DNA of 9,627 nt from Saprospiraceae bacterium UBA7328 (lineage in GTDB: Bacteria; Bacteroidota; Bacteroidia; Chitinophagales; Saprospiraceae). The notes under the pieces are model-generated. The model had not been told where the DNA came from. It ran no database searches and saw nothing but the letters and a program-made list of their open reading frames with translations. Where the stretch lies: positions 1-9,627 of the forward strand of contig DKPS01000137.1 of the NCBI GenBank assembly GCA_002471345.1, read 5' to 3'. This document shows positions 1 through 8,204 of the stretch, piece after piece. Within the stretch, counting starts at the first letter, position 1. Each line of letters starts with the position of its first letter. The translations under genes and the position numbers were made by a program.

Positions 1-1095
1 AGGAGTCTCTGGATACTTCCCTTCAAGGGAAAGATAGATTCGTCTATCAGATATATTTCCAATCTCTGATAAAGCAAGACAAGCATAATCTATAGGGAGA
101 GCTAATGGCTGACCGTGGAAATTACCACCGCTTATAGTAAGTCCATTTTCAAAAACAATAGGATTATCTGTTACTGAATTAAGTTCTATTTCTACGGCTT
201 CCTTTAAATGCAACCAAGCTGATCTGGAACTCCCATGCACCTGAGGAACACATCTCAAAGAATATGGATCCTGAACTCTATTGCAACCCAAATGCGATTC
301 TGACATTTGTGAACCTTTTAAAAAGTGATTTACTCTTTCTGCTACGTGGATATTTCCTTTAAATGGACGAACACTATGAAGTTCCCGATGAAATGGCATT
401 TTGGATGCAAGTAATCCCTCTATCATCATGGCCGCTGTTACATCTACATGAGAAAGGCAACTATACATCTGATCCACTAAAAATACGGAATGAGCCAAAA
501 TAAACTGAGTACCATTAGTAAGAGCTAATCCTGCCTTTGGAGACAGTTCTACGGGTTCAAGACTAAATTTGGTAAGAACCTCTCTTGTAGGTGATATTTT
601 TCCTTTATATAAAACTTCACCTTCATTGATAAGTGGTAAAAACAGGTGCGACAAGGGAGCTAAATCTCCTGAAGCACCAACAGAACCTTGCTCTGGAACG
701 ATAGCAATGACATCATTCTCAATATGCCAAATAATCCTTTTTATAATCTGAGGTGATATACCAGAGAATCCCTGAGCCAGTGAATGAACTTTCAGGATTA
801 GCATCAATTTTGATAACTCCTTCTTGATAGGTTCGCCTACTCCCACACTATGACTTAGCAACAGATTCCGCTGTAAAATAGAAGTGTTTTCCTTAGTTAT
901 TTTAGAACTACATAAAGGACCAAATCCGGTATTAATCCCATAAACCACCTCCTCTCCATCAGCAATGGAAAGGACGCGCTGATGGCACTCAATTATCTTC
1001 TTGACTGCTTCTGAATTTAATTGAGCTTGAAGAGAGCCATCTAAAATTGATAAGGCTTTAGTTACTGTAAGATGATCTATTCCGTAATTAAACAT
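1..1095 (-). CDS. hutH: Histidine ammonia-lyase (HutH), N-terminal 365 residues, truncated by window edge
   Basis: HutH is a cytoplasmic enzyme that removes ammonia from L-histidine to give trans-urocanate, the first step of histidine degradation. I translated the minus strand from the ATG at 1095-1093; an in-frame TGA lies two codons upstream, so this is the earliest possible start. The MIO prosthetic-group triad Ala141-Ser142-Gly143 sits in GSVGASGDLAPLSH (bases 667-675), one residue from its position in Pseudomonas putida HutH. Other family positions also line up: Tyr52 in VVYGINTGFG, His82 in LLLSHSVGVG, Asn194 in LTNGTQ, and Arg281 in VQDPYSLRC, followed by TDNP. The Ser-His pair at 81-82 fits histidine rather than tyrosine or phenylalanine as substrate. 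The family is about 500 residues long, so roughly a quarter is missing off the left edge, including the C-terminal catalytic glutamate. The frame is open to base 1 with no frameshift. A LysR regulator is divergent, 74 bp away; other hut genes, if clustered, would lie left of the window. Confidence 0.96.
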   Translation of the reverse strand, partial: MFNYGIDHLTVTKALSILDGSLQAQLNSEAVKKIIECHQRVLSIADGEEVVYGINTGFGPLCSSKITKENTSILQRNLLLSHSVGVGEPIKKELSKLMLILKVHSLAQGFSGISPQIIKRIIWHIENDVIAIVPEQGSVGASGDLAPLSHLFLPLINEGEVLYKGKISPTREVLTKFSLEPVELSPKAGLALTNGTQFILAHSVFLVDQMYSCLSHVDVTAAMMIEGLLASKMPFHRELHSVRPFKGNIHVAERVNHFLKGSQMSESHLGCNRVQDPYSLRCVPQVHGSSRSAWLHLKEAVEIELNSVTDNPIVFENGLTISGGNFHGQPLALPIDYACLALSEIGNISDRRIYLSLEGKYPETP

Positions 1096-1169
1096 ATTTC
1101 AAAATCTGAATCACAATTTCGCCATATATTTAATAACTAATAATACCATTTATTCACAATTTAATAACC
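1096..1169. promoter_or_regulatory. Divergent hutH / lysR-type control region with direct repeats
   Basis: This 74-bp AT-rich gap separates two start codons facing away from each other, so it must hold both promoters and probably the operator. Two direct repeats are visible: TCACAATTT at 1111-1119 and 1154-1162, and ATTTAATAAC at 1128-1137 and 1159-1168. The second pair is offset by 31 bp, about three helical turns, so both copies would face the same side of the DNA. A short dyad, AATAA-N6-TTATT, lies at 1139-1154 and could be an AT-rich LysR-type half-site pair. TATATTTA at 1125-1132 resembles the Bacteroidota -7 element TAnnTTTG on the plus strand, but no TTG is suitably placed for the -33 element, so I do not assign a promoter. 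The regulatory role is inferred from gene arrangement; the repeats are seen directly. There is no Shine-Dalgarno sequence before either gene. Confidence 0.55.
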
Positions 1170-2069
1170 ATGAGCTATCAATTAGGCCTAAGACAACTTC
1201 AGTATTTTCTGACTGTCGCAGAGACTCTTCATTTCAGAAAAGCTTCAGAGATCCTATATATATCACAACCAGGGCTCAGTAAACAAATAGAAAAATTGGA
1301 AAATGAATTGGGTGTCAAATTGTTGGAAAGAGACAATAGAAATGTAAAAATCACCGAGGCTGGTCAATATTTAAAAAATGAATTGGGAAATAGCCTAAAA
1401 AATATAGCGGATATTCTCACTCATACCAAACTGATACATGATGGAAAGGCAGGAATAATCAGAATTGGCTATGTAGGATCAGCTATGAGAAATGTAATAC
1501 CAGATCTTATGATTAGATTTCGGAAAAAGCATCCATCCATTCGGTTCAGCCTTAAAGAAATGGACAACGAATCTCAAATAAAAGATCTGCTTTCCCAAGA
1601 AATTGACTTAGGGTTTGTAAGAATAGATAAAGTTCCAAGTGAGTTAACCCTTCGGCCAATCATTCAAGATTCATTTTCAATAGTACTCCCGAAAAACCAT
1701 CCGTTGGATCAGAAAACATTTAAATCTCTGTTCCAATTGAAGAACGAGGATTTTATTCTATTTAATAAAGATTATAGTCCAAATTATTATGAAAAAATTA
1801 TAAGTCTTTTTGATCAAGCAGGATTCGAACCATTAATATCACACACTACTGTTCATGCTTTTTCAATATTTAAATTAGTTGAAAATGGATTTGGCATTTC
1901 GATTGTCCCGACATCACTTCAAGAAGGATACAATCTTGATATTAAATTTTTAGAACTTTCTGATGTCTCACAACGTGCAGTTCTGTCCCTTGTTTGGAAT
2001 TCTAAAAACAGCAATCCTGTGAGAAAAGAGATTTTGAATTACATACCTATAAACGATAAAGCCCTATGA
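1170..2069 (+). CDS. LysR-family transcriptional regulator, probable regulator of hutH
   Basis: A complete 299-residue protein of normal LysR-type length. Residues about 8-65 form the winged helix-turn-helix: LRQLQYFLTVAETLHFRKAS, then the recognition segment SQPGLSKQIEKLENELG (about 32-48) and the wing LLERDNRNVKITEAG. A linker helix follows to about residue 90. The effector-binding domain starts at IRIGYVGSAM (about 97-106) and includes EIDLGFVRI and the ENGFGISIVP segment near the C-terminus. The IRIGYVGSAM and DLGFVR features resemble the BenM/CatM group of regulators, though the ligand cannot be read from sequence. The ATG at 1170 is the only start between the upstream in-frame TAA (1134-1136) and the helix-turn-helix. 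Divergent placement 74 bp from hutH is the classic LysR arrangement, suggesting control of hutH and of itself; histidine or urocanate as co-inducer is inference. The last codons and stop are part of a stem-loop. Confidence 0.93.
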   Translation: MSYQLGLRQLQYFLTVAETLHFRKASEILYISQPGLSKQIEKLENELGVKLLERDNRNVKITEAGQYLKNELGNSLKNIADILTHTKLIHDGKAGIIRIGYVGSAMRNVIPDLMIRFRKKHPSIRFSLKEMDNESQIKDLLSQEIDLGFVRIDKVPSELTLRPIIQDSFSIVLPKNHPLDQKTFKSLFQLKNEDFILFNKDYSPNYYEKIISLFDQAGFEPLISHTTVHAFSIFKLVENGFGISIVPTSLQEGYNLDIKFLELSDVSQRAVLSLVWNSKNSNPVRKEILNYIPINDKAL

Positions 2070-2091
2070 CCGGTCGAAGATCATAGGGCTT
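2059..2091. terminator. Stem-loop between convergent genes, probable bidirectional terminator
   Basis: AAGCCCTATGA at 2059-2069 pairs perfectly with TCATAGGGCTT at 2081-2091, giving an 11-bp stem and an 11-base loop. The loop-proximal bases include the palindrome GACCGGTC (2068-2075). The left arm contains the last codons and TGA stop of the LysR gene. The structure lies 25 bp from the stop of the convergent giant gene, so it could serve both. Neither side has a strong run of T directly after the stem: the plus side reads TATCAAGG and the minus side TATCGTTTATAGG. It is therefore not a textbook intrinsic terminator, and could also act as an RNA-stabilising 3' hairpin. Confidence 0.65.
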
Positions 2092-2115
2092 ATCAAGGTC
2101 GAAATAAAATTAAAT

Positions 2116-5100
2116 TTAATGCATCATTACGGCTCTCTTTATGAGTCGTGAAACTTTGTTTTGGATTGAAATGAAAATAATTCCATCTGAAGTGTTGAGC
2201 TCATTTTGAGAAATTACAAATACATTACTACCTTCTCCAGCAAAAGCCTTTTGTGAGTAAAGAATTCTACCATCTGTAGCCAGTATCTCTATCTCTACAT
2301 TACCGGTAGATTCCGTTTCATAAATCAGTCTTGCGTTAGATTCTATCGGATTAGGAGATATGGTAAGACTTGTATGTTTAGCTATGCTCTCGAAATGTAA
2401 ATTAATATTTTGTTCTTCTAATTCTGAAGAGATAGTCCTAGATGGTGCATTTGATCGTAAACTTATCATTTCGCTTATTAGACCATCAGAGTGAGCCTTA
2501 AAGACTAAATTGATCTCATAATCTCTGGCAGTAGCATAAGCTAAAATCGCAAGGTTTCCGCTACTTGCTAAGTCATCAACAGAAGTCACAGAAGCATTTC
2601 CGAAAGCAGATTTTTCATCAACAAATTCCAATGAATTCCTATCCACAGAAAAGTTCAACAACATTGCTTCGGCATCTTTGAAATCTTCAGAATTGAAACT
2701 AAGGATCACTTCTTCACCTTTTTGTACTTGCTGATCAGATTTAAAAACATCTACACCTTTGCTTCTTACAAAGGTGGCTTGAAAACCTCTATAATCCGCT
2801 GAGAAATCAAAATCACCCATTTTCACACCAGTAAAGTTTTGAAATCTATCTAAATCGGCCATATTGACCAATGCAGATTCAGGATGATCTAACACTTCTG
2901 AATGCCTAGCAAATTCTGGAACTACTGGCATATTAAAATTATCAGGTATAAATCTCCACGATCTTGGCATTTCTCCATCTATTAACATGCCCATCATAAA
3001 TCGAACAAGAACTTGCTCATCTCTTATAGTAAGTTGACCATTTCCATCCAGGTCAGCAGCTATGTACTGATAAGGATTATTAAATGAAGTCACAAAATTA
3101 AGGTGCCTGCTTAGCATTAAAACATCTATCATTGAGATTCCATTTCCACTTCTATCATCAAATGATGGACTGATGATGTAAGATTCTTTATCACCTACAA
3201 AGAGCTGATAATCACCTCTTTCATTCGTTGTAGAAACCACGTTTTGCTCTTCGCTGACTTCAACATGAACTGTCGGCAAAGCCAGTCCTTTCACCGTACT
3301 TATATTTCCTGTTATAAGATTATTTCCTACCTCATTCACTGTCATCGTGCCATTAGAAATACTAAGAGGAATAGGAATGTTATCAGCATCATTGAGTTCA
3401 ATGACTAACTCTGATCCATTGATATTAATAGTATCATCAATAGTGATTGGAAATGTTCCGTCACCAGCTGCATTAATCGCTATACAAACTTCTACTAAAG
3501 CAGTAGAATCCATTAAGTCGAACATAGAACTGTCTTCCACTGCCCAACTTATTATTCTAGCATTTGATGTATCTCCTTCTACGGCAGTTAAAAACTCAGC
3601 TGAAGAAGTGAAGTTACCCGGACCAAATCCAACATTTTGTACTGAAGTGATTTTGGCTAAGTTATTATTCACTCTTACTGTAAACATTGTAGACCCAATT
3701 GATCTTACACCTACGACTCCTACTTCAACACAAACTGTATCGCCTACAGCACCTTCTCCATTTCCTACATAAATGCTTCCAGATCCTACGCCAACACATT
3801 CACAATCAGAATTTATGGCATCATTTGAAGTATTTGGGTTACCATCATCACAAGCATCACCTATAGTGAATACTTGAGTCGAATCAAAAGGTGTACAATC
3901 TGTAGCATCCGGCACACCATCATTATCATTGTCCTGATCACAAGAGTTTCCGAGACCATCTCCATCAAAATCTATTTGATCTTGATTAGCAATAAGAGGG
4001 CAATTATCAACGGCATCATCTACACCATCATCATCAGCATCGCTGCCAGAACCTTTACACTGACAATCTTCCCGTATAATGTCATTACTAGTCTCTGCAT
4101 TTCCATCATTACAAGAATCTCCAGGCTTAGTTGAATTTTGAGGATCTTCTGGTGCACAATCATCAGCATTTGCTACTCCGTCACCATCCATATCGTCGTC
4201 ACACTCATTTCCAATACCATCTTGGTCCAAATCTGCTTGGTCGGCATTTGGCATACCTGGACAATTATCTAAGGCATCTGTTATTCCATCTCCATCAGAG
4301 TCTCCTTGACCACTACACTCACAATTTGCATTGATTGCATCTCCAGTTGTATTCTCATTTCCATCATCACATACATCTCCTATTTTAAATGATCTGGAAG
4401 AATCAATAGGGAAACAATCAAATGTATCCATCACGCCATCTCCATCATCATCTATATCACAAGCATCTCCTTCTCCATCACCGTCTGTATCTACTTGATC
4501 ATCATTTGCATCATCAGGACAATTATCCGAATCATTAACCACTCCATCACTATCTCTGTCATCTGAATCATCTCCCTCGCATTCACAATTGGCATTTATT
4601 CGGTCATTAGAGGTATTTGCATTTCCATCATTACATACATCTCCGATTGTAACTGCGATTGATGCATCTAAAGGAGCGCAATCCAGAACATCCAAAACTC
4701 CGTCGTTATCATCATCTCCATCACATGCATCACCTAAATCATCATTATCATTGTTAGCTTGGTCTGCATTTGCATCTTCAGGGCAATTATCATTACTATC
4801 TGCCCTGCCATCACTATCACTATCTACGAATTCTGCTTCGCAATTAACAGACAAGGTGAATTCGGAGTCAGCATTTTTAAACAAAGCATCTACAATGACA
4901 TATACTACCTTTCCCTGCTCTAAGTCCACAGTAATTGCATCATCTACATTGCCAATTTTTGCGCTATATCCTATACAAGTTTTGCCATCACTACAATTCT
5001 CAACTAAAAATAAGTCCAAATTCCCTTCTGTATCTGAAAGCGTGAATACATAAGTCCCTGTGCTAGGAGCTTCGAATTTAAAACTCATATCTCTTCCTGG

Positions 5101-7722
5101 AGTCTCTACTGTTTTATCAAAACAATCACCACTTACTCCTTCGAAATCATTCGAGTTATGCCAAGTGTTACCTTGAGCTGGATATTCACATGAAAGTTCT
5201 TTATCTGGAGTACATGCACATCCTTCTATTTTTAGATCATAATCTACATCACGATGGGCATCAACTACTAAATAATAATATCCTTTAGTTAGAGTTTTTT
5301 CTATTTTCTGAGAGCTGCCACTATACTTGCTAGAAGCCCAACAATCATAGTTGCCACCAATCTCTTTATACAACATCAAACCAATCTTTGAAAGATACTT
5401 TGGTGCAGAAACATGGATTTTCATCTCTTTTGTTTCAGGAACATGGAATCCATATACTTTTTCTTTTCCTACATACCCCATTTTGCTTTCTCCTGCACAT
5501 CCATAAACACTCATATAATTGTGACCATTTTTATTAGTCTGATTAGTCAAATGAGCTCCACAAGAGATCTCTTCAGCATGAGCAAAATCTGGGCTATCAC
5601 AAGTCACATGAATTTTATATGACCCTTTAGTATTTGAAGTTTTTCCATCGACAATAATATAATACTCTCCTGGGCCCCAATTATTATAGCCCTGAGTAAT
5701 GTACTTTCCTCCATAATAGTCTGTCCCCTCAGTAAGACAAGTAAAATCATTACCACATTTTTCAACTAAGATGATATTCAATCCAGGTTCTTGAGTCTCT
5801 AGGTGAATTTGAATTTTACCACCATAAGTAGGTTTGTCTATACTATAGATATTATCACCTCCATCATATTGCCATCCTGAATAACTACAACTATATGTAT
5901 TCCAATTATAATTACTAGAGGCCCCTGTAGTATGTCCGCTGTACGAAGAGCCACAAGGTAGATAATGGGCATCCCCACAATCTACATACGAATGACCATC
6001 ACTTGATTTGCATCCAGTTATCTCTAAATCATAGCTACCATATTCTCCTTTCCAAGTATCCACTATTACATAATAGTCACCTGCAGGTAATCTGATGTCC
6101 ATTTTTTCATCACTATGTCCATAGCCCCTGCTCATTCCAATACAATCATTCTTCCAGCAACCTCCTTTATACAAAAAGAGGTCATAGTTCACTCCATACC
6201 CAGTGATATTCGTAAGATATATATCTATGCTTTCCTCCTTATAAAGTTTAAAATGATAGACCATCTCATTGCCATCATATCCAGAATAAGTGTCGCCTCC
6301 GTAATAATAATCTTCTTTCCAATTAGTACCACTTTTTGCAGATTCTTTCCATAGTTGGGTGCCGCAATCTACATAGTGAGATTTTCCACAGACATCAGAT
6401 GGTGATGCAGAAGGGCAACCTGATATAGATATATCATACTGTCCAAATTCACCATGCCATGTATCTATTACTAAGTAATAATACCCAGGCTCCAACCATT
6501 TACTGATCTCTTCATCCAGCGTGCTATACTTATTACTCATAGCAATTGCTGAACCATAGCCACAAGTATTTTTATATAAAAACATGTCATAATTCACATC
6601 ACCATATCCATGATTGTGAAGTTCTATATAGTATTCATCAGCATGATCAATATAAATTTCATATGCTCTTTCATATCCATTATATCCAGAATAGGATTTG
6701 CTTCCATAATGGTGCTTATCCATGTTATTAGTACTATGATCATAGCTATTGCTGTGATTAGTGTAGTAGGAATCACATGTTAATACGGTATGCTTATCAC
6801 AAACATGTCCACTACTAGAATGTCCGTTACTACCATATGGATCAGAAGAATAATGACAATACTTAGTCTCGAGACCAATGTTAAAATAGCCATTTTCATG
6901 TGCCCAAGTCTCAACTACGACGTAGTACCTTCCTTTGGAAAGATGTTTGGATATATGTTCATCGTTATGAAGTCCTAAAGTACTAGAAGCTATACAACCA
7001 TCAGAAATACAACTTCCATAATGATCACCTTCGAACAAGAAGATGTCAAATCCTAATCCTTCTTTGATTCCTGTTACTGAAATTTCGACTTCGTCATCAT
7101 ATTCAAGGTCGAAGAAATAAACACGTTCCTTTCCTGTATAATTCAAATAATTATCATAGCCACAACCATAAATACTCACATTGTTGTGTGCGTTGTAATT
7201 GGATTGATCCCATAACGTTTCACCACATTCGAGTTCAACAGCTGAACTACAATCTAATTCTCCACAAGTAATAGTTAGAGAATATTCTCCTTTTGTATAA
7301 ATATCTTTAGAATCAACAATTATATAATATTCACCAGCAGGCATATTGACATGAGAATTATCCATATACATTCCGCCATGCATGGATTCTCCTGATCCTA
7401 TCCAATTCAATTTACCACCAGAGCAAGAATTGGCCAAAAAGACATTAATTCCACTTTTCTGAGTAGCCAAATGAATATTCATAGGACCATGACTGGTCTT
7501 TCTAATCTTGTACATATGATCTACTCCGGTATACCATACTCCATGAGCATAACCACCATAATCATTTTTATCAAAGGAGCTATAACCACCATTTGTACTC
7601 CCACTGGTAGGATAGCCACATGAAATCTCATTGGCATCATAACAACTCGCACCATATACAGCAGGAAAAAAGAGAACCGCTGTAAAAAGAAAAGATATAG
7701 CGGTAGCGTACGTTTTCTTCAT
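2116..7722 (-). CDS. Giant secreted modular protein: PPC-like array, TSP3 repeats, cohesin-like and dockerin-like domains, T9SS sorting domain
   Basis: A single intact 1868-residue frame; no family name can be given for the whole chain. Residues 1-25 are a Sec signal peptide (MKK, then a hydrophobic core, cleavage near VYGA). Residues 26-965 hold seven beta-sandwich domains resembling bacterial pre-peptidase C-terminal (PPC) domains, each with a [12 protein letters not shown] strand and paired cysteines. Residues 966-1311 are four TSP3-like calcium-binding units fused to a Cys-rich motif. Residues about 1317-1462 look like a cohesin domain, 1469-1510 like a carboxypeptidase-regulatory/CNA-B fold (NERGDYQL), and 1522-1580 like a dockerin. 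A second beta-rich domain spans about 1650-1778, and a T9SS type A sorting domain fills 1784-1868. The predicted location is outside the outer membrane, anchored or released. No catalytic motif is seen, so a structural, adhesive or assembly role is the best inference. The ATG at 7722 directly precedes the signal peptide; the upstream bases are A-rich, with no Shine-Dalgarno sequence. The gene is convergent with the LysR gene and divergent from the GH3 gene. Confidence 0.93.
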   Translation of the reverse strand: MKKTYATAISFLFTAVLFFPAVYGASCYDANEISCGYPTSGSTNGGYSSFDKNDYGGYAHGVWYTGVDHMYKIRKTSHGPMNIHLATQKSGINVFLANSCSGGKLNWIGSGESMHGGMYMDNSHVNMPAGEYYIIVDSKDIYTKGEYSLTITCGELDCSSAVELECGETLWDQSNYNAHNNVSIYGCGYDNYLNYTGKERVYFFDLEYDDEVEISVTGIKEGLGFDIFLFEGDHYGSCISDGCIASSTLGLHNDEHISKHLSKGRYYVVVETWAHENGYFNIGLETKYCHYSSDPYGSNGHSSSGHVCDKHTVLTCDSYYTNHSNSYDHSTNNMDKHHYGSKSYSGYNGYERAYEIYIDHADEYYIELHNHGYGDVNYDMFLYKNTCGYGSAIAMSNKYSTLDEEISKWLEPGYYYLVIDTWHGEFGQYDISISGCPSASPSDVCGKSHYVDCGTQLWKESAKSGTNWKEDYYYGGDTYSGYDGNEMVYHFKLYKEESIDIYLTNITGYGVNYDLFLYKGGCWKNDCIGMSRGYGHSDEKMDIRLPAGDYYVIVDTWKGEYGSYDLEITGCKSSDGHSYVDCGDAHYLPCGSSYSGHTTGASSNYNWNTYSCSYSGWQYDGGDNIYSIDKPTYGGKIQIHLETQEPGLNIILVEKCGNDFTCLTEGTDYYGGKYITQGYNNWGPGEYYIIVDGKTSNTKGSYKIHVTCDSPDFAHAEEISCGAHLTNQTNKNGHNYMSVYGCAGESKMGYVGKEKVYGFHVPETKEMKIHVSAPKYLSKIGLMLYKEIGGNYDCWASSKYSGSSQKIEKTLTKGYYYLVVDAHRDVDYDLKIEGCACTPDKELSCEYPAQGNTWHNSNDFEGVSGDCFDKTVETPGRDMSFKFEAPSTGTYVFTLSDTEGNLDLFLVENCSDGKTCIGYSAKIGNVDDAITVDLEQGKVVYVIVDALFKNADSEFTLSVNCEAEFVDSDSDGRADSNDNCPEDANADQANNDNDDLGDACDGDDDNDGVLDVLDCAPLDASIAVTIGDVCNDGNANTSNDRINANCECEGDDSDDRDSDGVVNDSDNCPDDANDDQVDTDGDGEGDACDIDDDGDGVMDTFDCFPIDSSRSFKIGDVCDDGNENTTGDAINANCECSGQGDSDGDGITDALDNCPGMPNADQADLDQDGIGNECDDDMDGDGVANADDCAPEDPQNSTKPGDSCNDGNAETSNDIIREDCQCKGSGSDADDDGVDDAVDNCPLIANQDQIDFDGDGLGNSCDQDNDNDGVPDATDCTPFDSTQVFTIGDACDDGNPNTSNDAINSDCECVGVGSGSIYVGNGEGAVGDTVCVEVGVVGVRSIGSTMFTVRVNNNLAKITSVQNVGFGPGNFTSSAEFLTAVEGDTSNARIISWAVEDSSMFDLMDSTALVEVCIAINAAGDGTFPITIDDTININGSELVIELNDADNIPIPLSISNGTMTVNEVGNNLITGNISTVKGLALPTVHVEVSEEQNVVSTTNERGDYQLFVGDKESYIISPSFDDRSGNGISMIDVLMLSRHLNFVTSFNNPYQYIAADLDGNGQLTIRDEQVLVRFMMGMLIDGEMPRSWRFIPDNFNMPVVPEFARHSEVLDHPESALVNMADLDRFQNFTGVKMGDFDFSADYRGFQATFVRSKGVDVFKSDQQVQKGEEVILSFNSEDFKDAEAMLLNFSVDRNSLEFVDEKSAFGNASVTSVDDLASSGNLAILAYATARDYEINLVFKAHSDGLISEMISLRSNAPSRTISSELEEQNINLHFESIAKHTSLTISPNPIESNARLIYETESTGNVEIEILATDGRILYSQKAFAGEGSNVFVISQNELNTSDGIIFISIQNKVSRLIKRAVMMH
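2119..2373 (-). other. T9SS type A C-terminal sorting domain (residues 1784-1868)
   Basis: The last 85 residues begin [16 protein letters not shown] and continue with [24 protein letters not shown] and a basic end, [15 protein letters not shown], the D-G-R turn and the terminal K-R-A are the recognised marks of the Bacteroidota type IX sorting signal, which is normally removed when the cargo crosses the outer membrane. The usual G-x-Y-x-V before the last strand is replaced here by DGIIFISI, a mild departure that should not abolish the fold. It implies secretion via SprA/Sov and PorU, none of which is encoded in the window. Confidence 0.9.
2983..3774 (-). other. Cohesin-like domain followed by CNA-B-like and dockerin-like segments (residues 1317-1580)
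   Basis: Residues 1317-1462 start [20 protein letters not shown] and go on through [26 protein letters not shown] and [10 protein letters not shown]. The order (G-D-T-V near the start, a hydrophobic strand ending at N-x-L-A-K-I, later a strand with A-L-V-E-V) and the length of about 145 residues match the cohesin fold. Residues about 1469-1510 ([13 protein letters not shown] to [10 protein letters not shown]) match a carboxypeptidase-regulatory-like fold. Residues 1522-1580 contain [17 protein letters not shown] and [19 protein letters not shown], the two calcium loop-helix motifs of a dockerin. The second loop has the full D-x-D-x-N-G-x5-D spacing; the first is one residue shorter. Whether they bind each other or any partner is unknown. 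Confidence 0.68.
3790..4827 (-). repeat. Four tandem TSP3 / Cys-rich units (residues 966-1311)
   Basis: Four in-frame units of 85, 88, 86 and 87 residues lie at 4573-4827, 4309-4572, 4051-4308 and 3790-4050. Each follows one plan: an acidic D-x-D-x-D-G lead, DNCP, a short N-x-DQ link, a second acidic stretch with G-[DN]-x-C-D, a third ending D-C-x-P-x-D, then GD.CDDGN.NT or a close variant, and finally C-x-C-x-G. The acidic parts are the calcium-binding motif of thrombospondin type 3 repeats, which wrap around bound calcium and stiffen the chain. At DNA level the region is rich in GAT codons, seen as ATC/CATCATC runs on the plus strand. It probably acts as a rigid calcium-dependent stalk between the N-terminal domains and the cohesin-like part. 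Confidence 0.9.
4828..7647 (-). repeat. Seven tandem PPC-like beta domains (residues 26-965)
   Basis: Domain limits by residue are approximately 26-151, 152-289, 290-436, 437-571, 572-708, 709-837 and 838-965. Each ends in a strand pair of the form G-[EDYR]-YY-[ILV]-[IV]-[IV]-[DE] followed about 10-20 residues later by a hydrophobic strand, usually closing in a cysteine (TITC, ISGC, ITGC, VTC, IEGC, VNC). Each also has an aromatic-rich first half, and most have a FLYK/FLFE-type strand before a disulfide loop. This is the pattern of PPC domains, which in exported bacterial proteins assist secretion, folding or binding to carbohydrate or protein. The array is unusually rich in Tyr, Gly, Ser, His and Asn. 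By similarity the domains fall into types in the order A-B-C-C'-A'-B'-D, pointing to past duplication. Confidence 0.8.
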
Positions 7723-8204
7723 CTTATTTTAAATTAACCTTGACATTAAATCCAATCTCCCACTCGAATGGAATCTCATTTTGGAGTATATAGGCATCGT
7801 GATGAAGAGATCAGCGTGAGATCCGTGTTGTAGTTAGACACTTATCTTGCTAAAGCAAAACCTGCAAACAAACAGATTCTTAGCTCTAAATAATTCAAAA
7901 AATTAAATGCTTATTTCAAACTCTAAAAATGAGTTCTATCGGATGGAAGGTTTTAAACCTAACGCTAAGGTATAGAAAGTATATTTATTTTTTTAATATA
8001 TTCTCAAAAACTTTTGACTACTTGTGCCTCTCTATTGGGAATCAATGGTTTACAATATAGAGTTCTGTTTTTAACAAAACCTGAAGACATTCACAATTTT
8101 AACCCAATAATAAAAATCAGAAAATATAATGAAGAATAAGGGCAATCTAAACGAATAAGAATTAAATCAGAGTCATCATCTTTAAGACGTCTAATTATGC
8201 TAAT
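7723..8204. promoter_or_regulatory. Divergent intergenic region between giant secreted protein and GH3 genes
   Basis: This 482-bp AT-rich stretch separates two outward-facing start codons and must contain both promoters. I found no reading frame that looks coding, no RNA gene and no strong hairpin. Candidate elements are weak: AACTTTTG at 8009-8016 partly matches the Bacteroidota -7 element TAnnTTTG, TATAAT occurs at 8125-8130, and the palindrome AGACGTCT lies at 8185-8192, just before the GH3 start. None has a properly spaced partner. The length leaves room for long leaders or a regulator-binding site, but none can be named from the sequence. Confidence 0.4.

Noticed and set aside
569..751. 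60-codon plus-strand frame inside hutH
   Set aside because: It lies opposite the MIO-motif region of hutH, which is clearly coding on the minus strand.
1..1095. Tyrosine or phenylalanine ammonia-lyase, or an aminomutase, instead of HutH
   Set aside because: The Ser-His selectivity pair at 81-82 and the overall register of MIO, Tyr52 and Asn194 match histidine ammonia-lyase; only the missing C-terminus leaves slight doubt.
3790..4827. CRISPR-like or microsatellite array suggested by recurrent CATCATC/CCATC runs
   Set aside because: The spacing follows codons and the repeats vary at third positions; they encode the acidic TSP3 calcium motifs in one continuous frame, with no constant direct repeat or spacer structure.
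3347..5053. Several plus-strand open frames of 67-154 codons opposite the giant gene
   Set aside because: They are antisense shadows of the TSP3 and cohesin-like coding region; their Ser/Thr/Ile- or His-rich content comes from reverse-reading GAT-rich codons, and none shows a family motif.
5413..6978. Further plus-strand open frames of 61-79 codons opposite the PPC-like array
   Set aside because: Antisense shadows of an intact coding frame; His/Ile/Tyr-rich with no domain pattern or start context.
7630..7722. Lipoprotein signal (Cys27) on the giant protein
   Set aside because: The residues before Cys27 are G-A-S with no hydrophobic residue at -3, and the protein has a T9SS sorting domain, which fits a signal peptidase I substrate.
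8125..8192. TATAAT at 8125-8130 and palindrome AGACGTCT at 8185-8192 as GH3 promoter and operator
   Set aside because: No spaced upstream partner element exists, such short AT-rich matches are expected by chance, and Bacteroidota promoters do not use the E. coli -10 consensus.
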